From positions 2,046,001 through 2,110,000 of the forward strand of contig NZ_CP033918.1 in NCBI RefSeq assembly GCF_003815675.1: a stretch of 64,000 nucleotides of DNA, in the 5' to 3' direction. Positions within the stretch are counted from its first letter, which is position 1, and every line of letters starts with the position of its first letter. The notes beneath the pieces are model-generated. The model saw only the letters and a list, made by a program, of their open reading frames with translations. It made no database searches and was not told the origin of the DNA. This DNA is from Chryseobacterium sp. G0186 (GTDB lineage Bacteria; Bacteroidota; Bacteroidia; Flavobacteriales; Weeksellaceae). The translations under genes and the position numbers were made by a program. Positions 44,348 through 52,698 of this stretch are shown piece after piece.

Positions 44348-46006
44348 ATGGAAGAGCAAAATTCAAATATATGGTGGCTCAATGAAGAGTCTGAGCAGAT
44401 GCTAAACAGAGGATATCTGTTGAAAGGAGAAACAGTAGACGGAGCCATCGACAGAATCACCACCGCTGCCGCAAAAAAATTATATAAGCCTGAACTGCAG
44501 GCTGCATTCAAGGAAATGATCACCAAAGGATGGATCAGTTTTTCTTCACCGGTATGGGCCAATATGGGAACACAGAGAGGTCTTCCGATCTCATGTTTCA
44601 ATGTTCATATTCCTGACAGTATTGAAGGAATTACTCATAAAATGGGTGAGGTAATCATGCAGACTAAGATCGGTGGCGGAACTTCAGGATACTTTGGAGA
44701 ACTTCGTAACAGAGGTACTGCTGTAACAGATAATGGTAAATCTTCAGGAGCTGTTTCTTTCATGAAATTGTTTGATACGGCAATGGATGTAGTGTCTCAG
44801 GGAGGAGTAAGAAGAGGGGCTTTTGCTGCTTATCTGGACATCGACCACGGTGATATCGAAGAATTTTTATCCATTAAAGATATTGGAAGCCCTATCCAAA
44901 ACCTATTCACAGGTATTTGTGTTCCGGATTACTGGATGCAGGATATGATTGATGGGGATATGGATAAGCGTAAGATCTGGGCTAGAGTACTGGAAAGCCG
45001 TCAGCAAAAAGGTCTTCCTTATATTTTCTTCACAGATAACGTAAACAGAAACAAACCACAGGTTTACAAAGACTTAGGATTACCTGTTAACGCAAGTAAC
45101 CTTTGTTCTGAAATTATGCTTCCATCTACAAGAGAAGAATCTTTCATCTGCTGCCTATCATCCATGAACTTAGAATTATATGATGAGTGGAAAGATACAG
45201 ATGCTGTAAAACTGGCTATTTATTTCCTAGATGCTGTTTTATCAGAATTCATTGAAAAAACTGAAGGAAACTATTACCTGCAAGGAGCCAGAAACTTCGC
45301 GATGCGTCACAGAGCGCTTGGATTAGGAGTTTTAGGATACCACTCTTATTTACAGAAAAATATGATTCCTTTTGAAAGCTTTGAGGCAACTCAGTTTAAT
45401 GCAAGAGCTTTTAGACATATTAAAGAACAGGCAGAACAGGCTTCAAGAGAGCTTGCCAACATTTACGGTGAACCGGAATTACTGAAAGGGTACGGATTGA
45501 GAAATACTACTACAATGGCTATTGCTCCTACCACTTCAAGTTCTGCAATTCTAGGACAGACATCTCCGGGAATTGAGCCTTTCGCCTCTAATTATTATAA
45601 AGCAGGTTTAGCAAAAGGAAACTTTATGCGTAAGAACAAATATCTGGCTAAATTATTAGAAGAAAAAGGATTGGATAACGAGGAAACGTGGAGAACCATC
45701 ATGCTAAATCATGGTTCTGTACAACATCTGAATGAGCTTACTCCTGAAGAAAAGGCTGTATTCAAAACATTCAAGGAAATTTCTCCAATGGAGGTTATTT
45801 CTCAGGCTGCACAGAGACAACAGTACATCGACCAGGCTCAATCTCTGAACCTTCAGATCCCTTCTACAATGCCGGTAAAAGATGTAAACTATTTATATAT
45901 CGAAGCTTGGAAAAAAGGAGTAAAAACACTTTACTACCAAAGAAGTTCTTCCGTTTCAAAAGAAATGATGGTGAACTTTGTAACATGCTCAGCTTGCGAA
46001 GCATAA
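44348..46006 (+). CDS. nrdA: Class I ribonucleotide reductase alpha subunit (no ATP-cone)
   Basis: At 552 residues the protein is much shorter than E. coli NrdA because it lacks the N-terminal ATP-cone. The active-site cysteines are in GLPISCFNVH (Cys83), NASNLCSEIMLP (radical Cys) and FICCLSSMNLEL (resolving Cys). The C-terminal redox pair is CSACEA, and RQQYIDQAQSLNLQ and LYYQRSSS are late conserved parts. It reduces ribonucleotides with the beta subunit encoded upstream. Neither subunit has an ATP-cone, so activity control by dATP through that domain is absent. Confidence 0.94.
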   Translation: MEEQNSNIWWLNEESEQMLNRGYLLKGETVDGAIDRITTAAAKKLYKPELQAAFKEMITKGWISFSSPVWANMGTQRGLPISCFNVHIPDSIEGITHKMGEVIMQTKIGGGTSGYFGELRNRGTAVTDNGKSSGAVSFMKLFDTAMDVVSQGGVRRGAFAAYLDIDHGDIEEFLSIKDIGSPIQNLFTGICVPDYWMQDMIDGDMDKRKIWARVLESRQQKGLPYIFFTDNVNRNKPQVYKDLGLPVNASNLCSEIMLPSTREESFICCLSSMNLELYDEWKDTDAVKLAIYFLDAVLSEFIEKTEGNYYLQGARNFAMRHRALGLGVLGYHSYLQKNMIPFESFEATQFNARAFRHIKEQAEQASRELANIYGEPELLKGYGLRNTTTMAIAPTTSSSAILGQTSPGIEPFASNYYKAGLAKGNFMRKNKYLAKLLEEKGLDNEETWRTIMLNHGSVQHLNELTPEEKAVFKTFKEISPMEVISQAAQRQQYIDQAQSLNLQIPSTMPVKDVNYLYIEAWKKGVKTLYYQRSSSVSKEMMVNFVTCSACEA

Positions 46007-46039
46007 ACTACAAATAATAAACACGCTATATTAGCAAAG

Positions 46040-46063
46040 GCACGTCGTAAGGCGTGCTTTTTT
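46040..46063 (+). terminator. Terminator of the nrd operon
   Basis: The 7-bp stem GCACGTC / GGCGTGC (one G-T pair) with a GTAA loop is followed by six T. It lies 33 bases after the nrdA stop. Confidence 0.85.
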
Positions 46064-46140
46064 ATTATTCATAAATTCCATAACATTACAGGAATTCACC
46101 TGAAAAAAATGCTTAATTTTAAAGTCTAAAACCGCTTAAT

Positions 46141-47031
46141 ATGAAATTCGGACAAGTAGAAGACCCATCAAAAATAGACTTCACCCTTCCAAAAGATCAT
46201 CCCAGAACCAAGGAAATTTTAAGTCTTAACAAAAAAGGACTCGAAAATATATCTATCGGATGTGCCAAATGGAATAAAACAGACCTTAAAGGGTTCTACC
46301 CTAAAGGAACAAAGGATGAATTGACCTATTATGCCACTCAGTTTAATTCCATTGAACTGAATGCAACTTTTTATGGAATGCCCACGCCGGATCAGGTAAA
46401 AACATGGAAAGAAAAAACTCCGGATAACTTTAAATTCTTCCCTAAGATCACCAATACCGTTTCTCATTTCAGAAGATTGATAGATGTTACAGACCCTGTC
46501 ACTCATTTTGCTTCAGCAGTTATTAATTTTGATGAAAAACTGGGAATGGCTTTTCTCCAGCTTCATGATAACTTTAAACCCAAAGACTACGACAGGCTGG
46601 AAAAATTCGTAAAAGAATGGCCCAAAGAAGTTCCTCTCGCCATAGAGCTTAGAAATACAGAATGGTTTACTGATGAAGAGATCCTTAACACCACCTGTGA
46701 ACTCTTTGAAGCCCACAACATCACCAATATCATTGTAGATACTGCAGGGAGAAGAGATATGCTTCATATGCGCCTTACAACACCCAATGCATTTATCCGT
46801 TACGTAGGAGCGAATGCAGAAAGCGATTACGAAAGACTGGACGATTGGTTGAAGCACCTCCAACAATGGAAAAAGGATGGTCTTCAGAATCTTTATTTCT
46901 TTGTACACCAGAACATTGAAAAAGCCTCCCCTCTTCTATCCGCTTACTTCATCAAAAAAATAAATGAAGAGTGGAAAACAGGTATCCATATTCCGCAAAT
47001 GGCTACTGAAAGTACAGGTACTCTTTTTTAG
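46141..47031 (+). CDS. DUF72 domain protein
   Basis: The 296-residue protein matches the DUF72 (YecE-like) TIM-barrel family: ISIGCAKWNKTDLKGFYPKG, YATQFNSIELNATFYGMP, FKFFPKITNTVSHFRR, LGMAFLQLHDNF, LAIELRNTEWF and NLYFFVHQN. Members are widespread cytoplasmic proteins of unknown biochemical role. It stands alone after the nrd terminator. No promoter matching TAnnTTTG was seen. Confidence 0.88.
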   Translation: MKFGQVEDPSKIDFTLPKDHPRTKEILSLNKKGLENISIGCAKWNKTDLKGFYPKGTKDELTYYATQFNSIELNATFYGMPTPDQVKTWKEKTPDNFKFFPKITNTVSHFRRLIDVTDPVTHFASAVINFDEKLGMAFLQLHDNFKPKDYDRLEKFVKEWPKEVPLAIELRNTEWFTDEEILNTTCELFEAHNITNIIVDTAGRRDMLHMRLTTPNAFIRYVGANAESDYERLDDWLKHLQQWKKDGLQNLYFFVHQNIEKASPLLSAYFIKKINEEWKTGIHIPQMATESTGTLF

Positions 47032-47185
47032 TAAAAAAACAATTCTTCAACGGTTAAAAAATTAAATAGATTCATTTTAATTTACAACCCAAACATCCAT
47101 AAAAGCCTTTTCATATCTGAAAATTTTATACATTAGAGTAGATCATATTTCACTAAACAAATATGATCTGCTTAAAAAAACAATC

Positions 47186-47416
47186 ATGGAAAAGGAAATT
47201 TGTAAAATCAGTGTGGCAAGTAATTGGCTTGGGGATGAATATATTTTTTATGAGGATCACACCATAAAAAGAGTATATGATAATCACAGTCTGAATTCCA
47301 ATAGAGTGGAATGGCTGGAGCCCAACCAAATCAGTAAACAAAACAAGGATAAAATAGTGAGGAGCTGTCCTGAAGAATGTAAGGAAAAAATTATGCAGAT
47401 CCTAGACTATCCCTAA
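47186..47416 (+). CDS. Small hypothetical protein
   Basis: The 76-residue frame starts at an ATG preceded by an A-rich stretch. It encodes a charged soluble protein with VASNWLGDEYIFYEDHTIKRVYD, which looks like a beta-hairpin, and a C-terminal CPEECKEKIMQILDYP. I do not recognise the family. Codon use is like its neighbours and the frame is longer than chance frames here, which favours a real gene. Confidence 0.55.
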   Translation: MEKEICKISVASNWLGDEYIFYEDHTIKRVYDNHSLNSNRVEWLEPNQISKQNKDKIVRSCPEECKEKIMQILDYP

Positions 47417-47438
47417 TCAATAGTTGACCATAATTCAA

Positions 47439-47472
47439 AGGTAATGAGTAATTCTCATATTGCTCATTACCT
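47439..47472. repeat. Inverted repeat between convergent genes
   Basis: The 10-bp arms AGGTAATGAG / CTCATTACCT (47439-47448 / 47463-47472) have a 14-base loop and no T run. It could help end transcription of either neighbour but is not a classical terminator. Confidence 0.45.
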
Positions 47473-47479
47473 ATGCATA

Positions 47480-48073
47480 TTATTTATTTCTTTTCAGAAG
47501 GAGTGCTAAATTAAGGAATAGTAGCAGAAAATCCAGGGTGATCCAGATTCCCAGCTTCGTATTTTCATAGTTGTAAGCATCAACCTGTTTCTTAGCCGCA
47601 TCAGAAAGCTTCATACTTTGGTTGATGTAGTTCTGTACCTCAACAATCTGATCTATGTTTTTATTGGGAACAGAATGTTGAGAAAAATACACAAGATTCT
47701 TTTTTCCCAGGTATCCTACAATCCAATATTCGTCGGATTGATCCATTTTCAGGTACTCTACCCTATAATATTCCGGACGTATTTTCCCGATATGCTTCGG
47801 CTCAAGGGAAACATTTTTATCAATCTTATTGACGTTGATCAGGTAAAAATCCAAGGCCTGTGGAAGCTTATTCACCACCTGTAAGCCTACGGAGTTATCC
47901 ACAAATGCTACCGCACTTTTCTTGATAAACCAATAGGTAAAAACAGAGATCGATGAAACTACTGTTACAATACGGAACAGCCTTGCCCATTTTGCCATCC
48001 AACCCGATTTTACTTTATATAAAATCAAAGAAAGAATACAAGCCCAAAAGATAACAAGAATGAAAAATACCAT
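47480..48073 (-). CDS. Hypothetical membrane protein
   Basis: The 197-residue product has hydrophobic helices at about 1-18, 33-50 and 173-192, with a roughly 110-residue extracytoplasmic part between the last two (VGLQVVNKLPQALDFYLINV, SDEYWIVGYLGKKNLVYFSQ). It ends in a basic LLLKRNK tail. I do not recognise a family. It has its own TAnnTTTG promoter at 48078-48085 and is not linked to the HD gene upstream. Confidence 0.65.
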   Translation of the reverse strand: MVFFILVIFWACILSLILYKVKSGWMAKWARLFRIVTVVSSISVFTYWFIKKSAVAFVDNSVGLQVVNKLPQALDFYLINVNKIDKNVSLEPKHIGKIRPEYYRVEYLKMDQSDEYWIVGYLGKKNLVYFSQHSVPNKNIDQIVEVQNYINQSMKLSDAAKKQVDAYNYENTKLGIWITLDFLLLFLNLALLLKRNK

Positions 48074-48077
48074 ATTG

Positions 48078-48085
48078 CAAAGATA
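48078..48085 (-). promoter_or_regulatory. TAnnTTTG -7 element of the hypothetical membrane protein gene
   Basis: The minus strand reads TATCTTTG, five bases before the start codon at 48073, so the transcript would be nearly leaderless. Confidence 0.45.
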
Positions 48086-48111
48086 CTCATTTCAGAATTT
48101 TTGAGAGAATG

Positions 48112-48756
48112 TTAATCCACATTCCACTCTTTATAGAACTGATCCAGAAAATTCAGCATATAATCATGCCTTTCTTCAGCCATTTTTTTCCCTTTTTCAG
48201 TATTCATAAGGTTCTTTAGGAGCAATAACTTTTCATAAAAATGATTGATGGTTGTCCCATTAGACTTCTTATATTCCTCTTTGGACATTCCTAGGTTAGG
48301 TTGAGCCTCGGGATCATACATTGGGTTATTCTTAAATCCTCCAAAATTAAAAGTTCTGGCAATTCCAATGGCACCGATGGCATCAATACGGTCTGCATCC
48401 TGTACAATCTGTAGTTCAAGAGAGGGATCAGCAGGGGCATTGCTCCTGTTTTTAAAGGAGATATTTTCAATGATATACAACACCTTTTCAACGGTTTCAT
48501 TGGGAACATTTTGCTCTTCAAGAAACGCTCTTGATATTTTGGGAGCTATGGTTTCATCCCCATTATGAAATTTGGGATCGGCAATATCATGCAATAATGC
48601 TGATAATTCAACGACTTCCTGGTCACAATCTTCTGTTTCCGCTATTTTTTTAGAAAGCTTCCAGACTCTTTCAATGTGGAACCAGTCGTGGCCTGCTTCT
48701 GCTCCTTCTAATTTTTCCTTTACAAATGCTACGGTGTTGTCAATCGTACTTTTCAT
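48112..48756 (-). CDS. HD-domain phosphohydrolase (YedJ-like)
   Basis: The 214-residue protein has the metal-dependent HD pattern: AGHDWFHIERVWKLSKKIA (first His), LSALLHDIADPKF (HD pair), VLYIIENISFKNRS and LQIVQDADRIDAIGAIGIAR (last Asp). YedJ-type HD proteins are cytoplasmic phosphohydrolases, probably acting on nucleotides. The start ATG overlaps the stop of the alpha/beta hydrolase gene by four bases, so the two are translationally coupled. Confidence 0.87.
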   Translation of the reverse strand: MKSTIDNTVAFVKEKLEGAEAGHDWFHIERVWKLSKKIAETEDCDQEVVELSALLHDIADPKFHNGDETIAPKISRAFLEEQNVPNETVEKVLYIIENISFKNRSNAPADPSLELQIVQDADRIDAIGAIGIARTFNFGGFKNNPMYDPEAQPNLGMSKEEYKKSNGTTINHFYEKLLLLKNLMNTEKGKKMAEERHDYMLNFLDQFYKEWNVD

Positions 48757-49598
48757 TTATCTATCAGTTCATTTAAAATAATATCCCAAAGCTTATGATT
48801 ATAGCTTCTAAAAAAATTAACGTGTCCTATTTCCTTTTTCTCAGATTCAGAGGTTTTTATAAGCCTGTAGGTTGGTTTAAGATTAGGATAGGTAGTATTT
48901 AATAAACTCAAAACTCCTTTCTCTGTAAGCCAAACGTCATCCTCAGCACGAATTACAAAAACTTTCTGAGTTAAATTTTTAGAATAATCATCAATTTTCT
49001 CCAACAATCGGTTGGTGGATTTCTTATTTAAAATTAAGGTTCTCCAGTCATATGCGCAATTTTTTGGAAGACTTTCTCCAAGCCCGAACCAATTTGCCGG
49101 AAAATATCCTAATAATGAAGTGGTTATAGGCTGAACAATTCCAAATCCTAAATAGGCCTCGATTTTGGTTCTCAATTTAAGATGCCCCACAAAGGCATTC
49201 TGAGTTCCTACAAAAACAAACTCTTCAAACATTTCCGAATCCTCGTTCATTCCAAGAATCAAGGCACCCACAGAATGGCCTAAACAATATTTGGTGTACT
49301 CAGGAAACTGAGCTTTGATATATTCTGTTAATGTTTTATAATCCCGTGAACCCCAAATCCTCATAGAACCATGAAAGCCTTTCATATTATTGGGCTTAGA
49401 AAGACCTATTCCCCTATAATCATACGTTATTACTGTAAAGCCCTGCTCAGAAAAATAGTTGGCAAAAGAAAAATAGACCTGTTGCTTTACACCCGTTGCA
49501 GAGTTGATGAGCAATAGTTTTCCATTACTTTTTTCAGGCTGAAAAAGATGGATGGTCAGAGAAGCATGGTCTTCTGTGGTAAGTACTAGTTTTTCCAT
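48753..49598 (-). CDS. Alpha/beta hydrolase
   Basis: From the ATG at 49598 the protein has 281 residues and starts MEKLVLTTEDHASLTIHLF. The frame runs 14 codons further up, but that part is a hydrophobic, unconserved-looking stretch. It has the nucleophile elbow CLGHSVGALILG, YDYRGIGLSKP, an Asp in VIRAEDDVWLTEKG and a final His in GHVNFFR, completing a Ser-Asp-His triad. It resembles YheT-like or esterase-type cytoplasmic hydrolases. The substrate is unknown. Confidence 0.83.
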   Translation of the reverse strand: MEKLVLTTEDHASLTIHLFQPEKSNGKLLLINSATGVKQQVYFSFANYFSEQGFTVITYDYRGIGLSKPNNMKGFHGSMRIWGSRDYKTLTEYIKAQFPEYTKYCLGHSVGALILGMNEDSEMFEEFVFVGTQNAFVGHLKLRTKIEAYLGFGIVQPITTSLLGYFPANWFGLGESLPKNCAYDWRTLILNKKSTNRLLEKIDDYSKNLTQKVFVIRAEDDVWLTEKGVLSLLNTTYPNLKPTYRLIKTSESEKKEIGHVNFFRSYNHKLWDIILNELIDK

Positions 49599-49687
49599 AG
49601 GATAAAAGAAAAAATCCACTATAAAAGTGGACATTTTCATTATATTTTCATGTTAAGTTTCTAACTTTTGATATGTCGTAAATAGCT

Positions 49688-50578
49688 TTAAGAAGTAAAA
49701 TCCGAGATCTTAGGTAGTCCGGTCTGAGATCCTTTCCCTCCGGAAACCCTTGATGAAACCTCATTTCCAAATTTCACACAGTCTTCAATGGAATTCCCAT
49801 GACAAAGTGCTATGGCAAAACCTGATGTAAATGCATCTCCCATCCCCATCTTATAAACGGTTGTATCTTTATCATTTCTGTAATACTTCATCTCTGTTCC
49901 ATCAAAGTAAATGGTAGAATTGGAATCATCTCTTACAAATACTTTATTATAGTATTTTTTTAGTACCTCCTCTCTTTGTTCTTCGCCAAAAATGATATAA
50001 AGCTCACTGCTTTTTGCAACAATAAAATCTACTTCCTCCAGAACAGTATCGCTTACTCTCATGGCAGGAGAAGCATAAAGACCTACCTTTTTACCATATT
50101 TTTTTGCTTTTTTTACTGTATATTCTACAACCTCCATAGAAACTTCAAGCTGTACAAGCACAAGATCAGAGGTATGAAAATAGCGGTCTGCCTCATCAAT
50201 ATGAGAAGTATTAAGATATTTATTGGCAGCAGGCACTACCACAATAGCAGCATTACCATCAGATGTGGTTACATAAGCTGTACCTGTTGATTCTTTATCC
50301 GTTTCATGTACAAAACCCACATTCACACTTTCGCTCACCAGATTTCTCATGATTTGCTGCCCTAGAGGGTCCATTCCTACACAACCTATAAAATAAACAC
50401 TTGCTCCCAACCTTGCGGTACCTACCGCCTGATTTGCCCCTTTTCCACCGAAATAACTTTCTGAGTTAACAGCCAAAACTGTTTCATTGGGTAATGGAAG
50501 TTTGTCGGTTTCCAAAACAAGATCTATTGAGGAACTGCCTACAACAATAATTTTGGGTTGTTCTGATGAGAAATTCAT
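49688..50578 (-). CDS. rbsK: Ribokinase
   Basis: The 296-residue PfkB-family kinase begins VVGSSSIDLVLETDKLPLPNE, has FGGKGANQAVGTARLGASVYFIG and the catalytic MGMGDAFTSGFAIAL, where the usual GAGD is GMGD. Ribokinase phosphorylates ribose at O5. The middle region is somewhat divergent, so another PfkB sugar kinase is possible. No ribose transport genes are adjacent. A TAnnTTTG promoter lies at 50626-50633. Confidence 0.82.
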   Translation of the reverse strand: MNFSSEQPKIIVVGSSSIDLVLETDKLPLPNETVLAVNSESYFGGKGANQAVGTARLGASVYFIGCVGMDPLGQQIMRNLVSESVNVGFVHETDKESTGTAYVTTSDGNAAIVVVPAANKYLNTSHIDEADRYFHTSDLVLVQLEVSMEVVEYTVKKAKKYGKKVGLYASPAMRVSDTVLEEVDFIVAKSSELYIIFGEEQREEVLKKYYNKVFVRDDSNSTIYFDGTEMKYYRNDKDTTVYKMGMGDAFTSGFAIALCHGNSIEDCVKFGNEVSSRVSGGKGSQTGLPKISDFTS

Positions 50579-50625
50579 TGTGTTTTATATTGGTTTTTTA
50601 AATTATAACAGACGAAATTTCATGT

Positions 50626-50633
50626 CAAAAATA
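50626..50633 (-). promoter_or_regulatory. TAnnTTTG -7 element of rbsK
   Basis: The minus strand reads TATTTTTG, 47 bases before the rbsK start. A TTG at 50655-50657 lies 21 bases further up and could be the -33 element. Confidence 0.5.
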
Positions 50634-50643
50634 ACTAATTTCC

Positions 50644-51279
50644 TTAACTTATTTCAATAAATTCAGTAATAATCTTCACTGGTGATTGATCTTTATCATA
50701 TGCGATGTAGCTGGCATAGAAGCCTTCTCCATATCCGGTCTCAAAAGCAAATATAGTTCCCGGATGATTGGCAGACGGTTTTAAAAAGGCATACTGATCT
50801 ATTGCCCCATTTTCATCAAAGAAATATTCATGGAAAAACTCTTCATAAATCCCCATAAAATCAGCTGCTTTATTTTTATATAGCTTTTGCTCCAGCTCAT
50901 TAAGGCTGTTTTGGGTATCTACATCCATGAAACATCCCATTCCACTTTCTACCGGATATCCAAAAACCTCTCCCTCTGCTAATTCCTTTATGTTTTGCCC
51001 TGCTGTAGTGGCCAATTTCCAATCTGTAATTTTTGCATTACTGAATACAATCTCTGCATACGCTACACAGTTACTTTCTCTCTCCTTATGAAGCATTACA
51101 GAGAATTCTCCTTTTGGAAAACTGGTAGAAAAAGCAAGCATATCATTCGTAATTAACGGATCGCAAGCAATCAGTTTCCCACTGGAAAGATAAATTTTAC
51201 CTACTTCAAAACTTTCTAACAACGGACTTTCTACAAAATCCCTCGAAAATAGCTTTTTAATGTTTTCTATATGTGTCAT
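50644..51279 (-). CDS. DUF4241 domain protein
   Basis: The 211-residue protein matches DUF4241: FEVGKIYLSSGKLIACDPLI, FPKGEFSVMLHKERESNCVAYAEIVFS, GYPVESGMGCFMDVDTQ, and the late NHPGTIFAFETGYGEGFYASYIAYD. The family is soluble and often linked to immunity or polymorphic-toxin neighbourhoods, but no toxin is present here. The IS982-like element ends 12 bases before its start codon and has cut it off from the upstream GIY-YIG gene and promoter. Confidence 0.83.
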   Translation of the reverse strand: MTHIENIKKLFSRDFVESPLLESFEVGKIYLSSGKLIACDPLITNDMLAFSTSFPKGEFSVMLHKERESNCVAYAEIVFSNAKITDWKLATTAGQNIKELAEGEVFGYPVESGMGCFMDVDTQNSLNELEQKLYKNKAADFMGIYEEFFHEYFFDENGAIDQYAFLKPSANHPGTIFAFETGYGEGFYASYIAYDKDQSPVKIITEFIEIS

Positions 51280-51284
51280 TTTAT

Positions 51285-51291
51285 TATATTA
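51285..51291. repeat. Target-site duplication of the IS, left copy
   Basis: TATATTA directly precedes the left inverted repeat and is repeated directly after the right one (52263-52269). It is a perfect 7-base duplication. Confidence 0.85.
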
Positions 51292-52262
51292 ACCCGTGGT
51301 GCATTTAAGCAATTCGAGTTTTTAAGTTGTTAATATTTCTATTGTTTAGTTTATTAATCCATTGTATAACAGTAAGTGCCATTATTTTAGATAATATTCT
51401 GTTCTTGAAGCCATCAAATGATTTCGAATAGTTTCTTCTAATCATAAATTGATCGCATAATTGTGAAAATAAAGTTTCAATACGCTTTCTGGATTTTCTG
51501 AAAATATAAGCCTGTGGTTTATATTCATGCTGGTTTTTCCGCATGGGAACTTCCAAATTAATCTGGTTGTAAGTAAATAAGTCTCTTTGATAATCAATAC
51601 TCAGATAGCCTTTATCGCCTAATATTGTACAATTTTGATACAATTGTTTAATATCCTTCAGATAATGAATATCATGTACAGAGGCCTGTGTTAAATCAAA
51701 ATCAGTAAAAACCCCCTCAGTAGTACATACAGCATGTAATTTATACCCGTAATAAGCACTGTTTTGAGAGGCACAATACCCTCTATCTGGGCTCGTAAAG
51801 TAGTTTTCCCTACAAACTGTACTTCTGGAACTTCTGCTTAATTTGCATATTTCCAAGGGCATACTATCTACAATGTAATAATCACTAACAGATATTTTGA
51901 ACGCTATCTTTTTTCTTAAAGAATCCCGATAACTAAACAAGTTGCGCTTTCTACGATTGTAAACACTTCGCTCTATCCTTGAGGATAAATTATAAGGTAA
52001 CTTTCTGAATAAGTCCCGTTCCGAGTCAATACCCATAAATTCTGAAGTTAAGTCTATGGAGATTAACTCAAGATCTGACAATTGGGGTTTGCGGATTTGA
52101 TTCAAAAAATTCATTTTACTTTCTATTTTTACCAGAGTCTGTAATATTTTTTCATAATTTGCAGTGAAGCTGTTCATATTTAATCGTTTGTTAGACAATT
52201 AAAGTTAGGTATTTATCTAATAGTGAGCAGCTTCTGTTTTTTTTCCTAAATGCACCACGGGT
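51292..52262. mobile_element. IS982-family insertion sequence, intact, 971 bp
   Basis: Perfect 16-base terminal inverted repeats starting ACCCGTGGTGCATTTA (51292-51307 and 52247-52262) bound one transposase gene. Ends beginning ACCC and a length near 1 kb fit IS982. Flanking 7-base duplications (TATATTA) and the unbroken transposase frame point to a recent insertion. Confidence 0.93.
51305..52198 (-). CDS. IS982-family transposase
   Basis: The 297-residue protein has the DDE-type pattern of IS982. YYIVDSMPLEICK holds the first Asp, GYKLHAVCTTEGVFTDFDLTQ and ASVHDIHYLKD follow, CTILGDKGYLS holds the second Asp, and RKRIETLFSQL holds the catalytic Glu. The frame is intact, the length is normal, and its stop lies inside the left end of the element. 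It catalyses transposition of the element. Confidence 0.93.
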   Translation of the reverse strand: MSNKRLNMNSFTANYEKILQTLVKIESKMNFLNQIRKPQLSDLELISIDLTSEFMGIDSERDLFRKLPYNLSSRIERSVYNRRKRNLFSYRDSLRKKIAFKISVSDYYIVDSMPLEICKLSRSSRSTVCRENYFTSPDRGYCASQNSAYYGYKLHAVCTTEGVFTDFDLTQASVHDIHYLKDIKQLYQNCTILGDKGYLSIDYQRDLFTYNQINLEVPMRKNQHEYKPQAYIFRKSRKRIETLFSQLCDQFMIRRNYSKSFDGFKNRILSKIMALTVIQWINKLNNRNINNLKTRIA

Positions 52263-52269
52263 TATATTA
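52263..52269. repeat. Target-site duplication of the IS, right copy
   Basis: TATATTA directly follows the right inverted repeat. Its last three bases (52267-52269) are the TAA stop codon of the GIY-YIG gene read on the minus strand. Confidence 0.85.
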
Positions 52270-52629
52270 CTTATTCTCCGTGTCGGGCTGAGCGGAGTCG
52301 AAGCCTTTTTGATCTTTTTTATCAAAATTATCAGAATGACTTTTGTTCTTGCAAACAGACAATTCTTTTAATTTATCCCAATTATCATTTATAATAGCTT
52401 CTTTTTTCTTTCTACTCCAGCCTTTCACCTGTTTTTCAAACGCAATCGCTTGAATTATGTCATTAAATACATAAAAGAAGACTAGTTCAACCGGTCTTCT
52501 TTTATATGTATAACTTTCAGGAAATTTACCTGACTGATGCTGAGAAAATCTATTCTCAATATCACTTGTAACTCCTGTATAATATGAGTTATCGGAACAT
52601 CTTAAAATATATACAAAATATTGTTTCAT
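52267..52629 (-). CDS. GIY-YIG nuclease family protein (UPF0213-like)
   Basis: The 120-residue protein starts YFVYILRCSDNSYYTGVTSD, the GIY-YIG core (VYIL and YTG strands), followed by IENRFSQHQSGKF with the conserved Arg and His. VFFYVFNDIIQAIAFEKQVKGWSRKKKEA, with a catalytic-type Glu, completes the family pattern. These single-domain nucleases have no settled function. The last dozen residues (KGFDSAQPDTENK) are encoded by one arm of a 29-bp inverted repeat whose other arm lies just upstream of the gene. The stop codon lies in the IS target duplication. Confidence 0.88.
   Translation of the reverse strand: MKQYFVYILRCSDNSYYTGVTSDIENRFSQHQSGKFPESYTYKRRPVELVFFYVFNDIIQAIAFEKQVKGWSRKKKEAIINDNWDKLKELSVCKNKSHSDNFDKKDQKGFDSAQPDTENK
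52281..52309. repeat. 29-bp inverted repeat, left arm (inside GIY-YIG gene)
   Basis: The core GGCTGAGCGGAGTCGAAGCC lies in the 3' end of the GIY-YIG coding region. It pairs with 52638-52666, with one mismatch in 29 bases. Confidence 0.92.
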
Positions 52630-52637
52630 TTTATTTC

Positions 52638-52666
52638 AAAAGGCTTCGACTCCGCTCAGCCTGACA
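52638..52666. repeat. 29-bp inverted repeat, right arm (upstream of GIY-YIG gene)
   Basis: This arm is the inverted copy of 52281-52309 and begins eight bases before the GIY-YIG start. The core (GGCTTCGACTCCGCTCAGCC) resembles intergenic repeats I recall as scattered in many bacterial genomes. Confidence 0.92.
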
Positions 52667-52698
52667 TTCCAATAACTACTTTAGTTTATTGAATTTAT

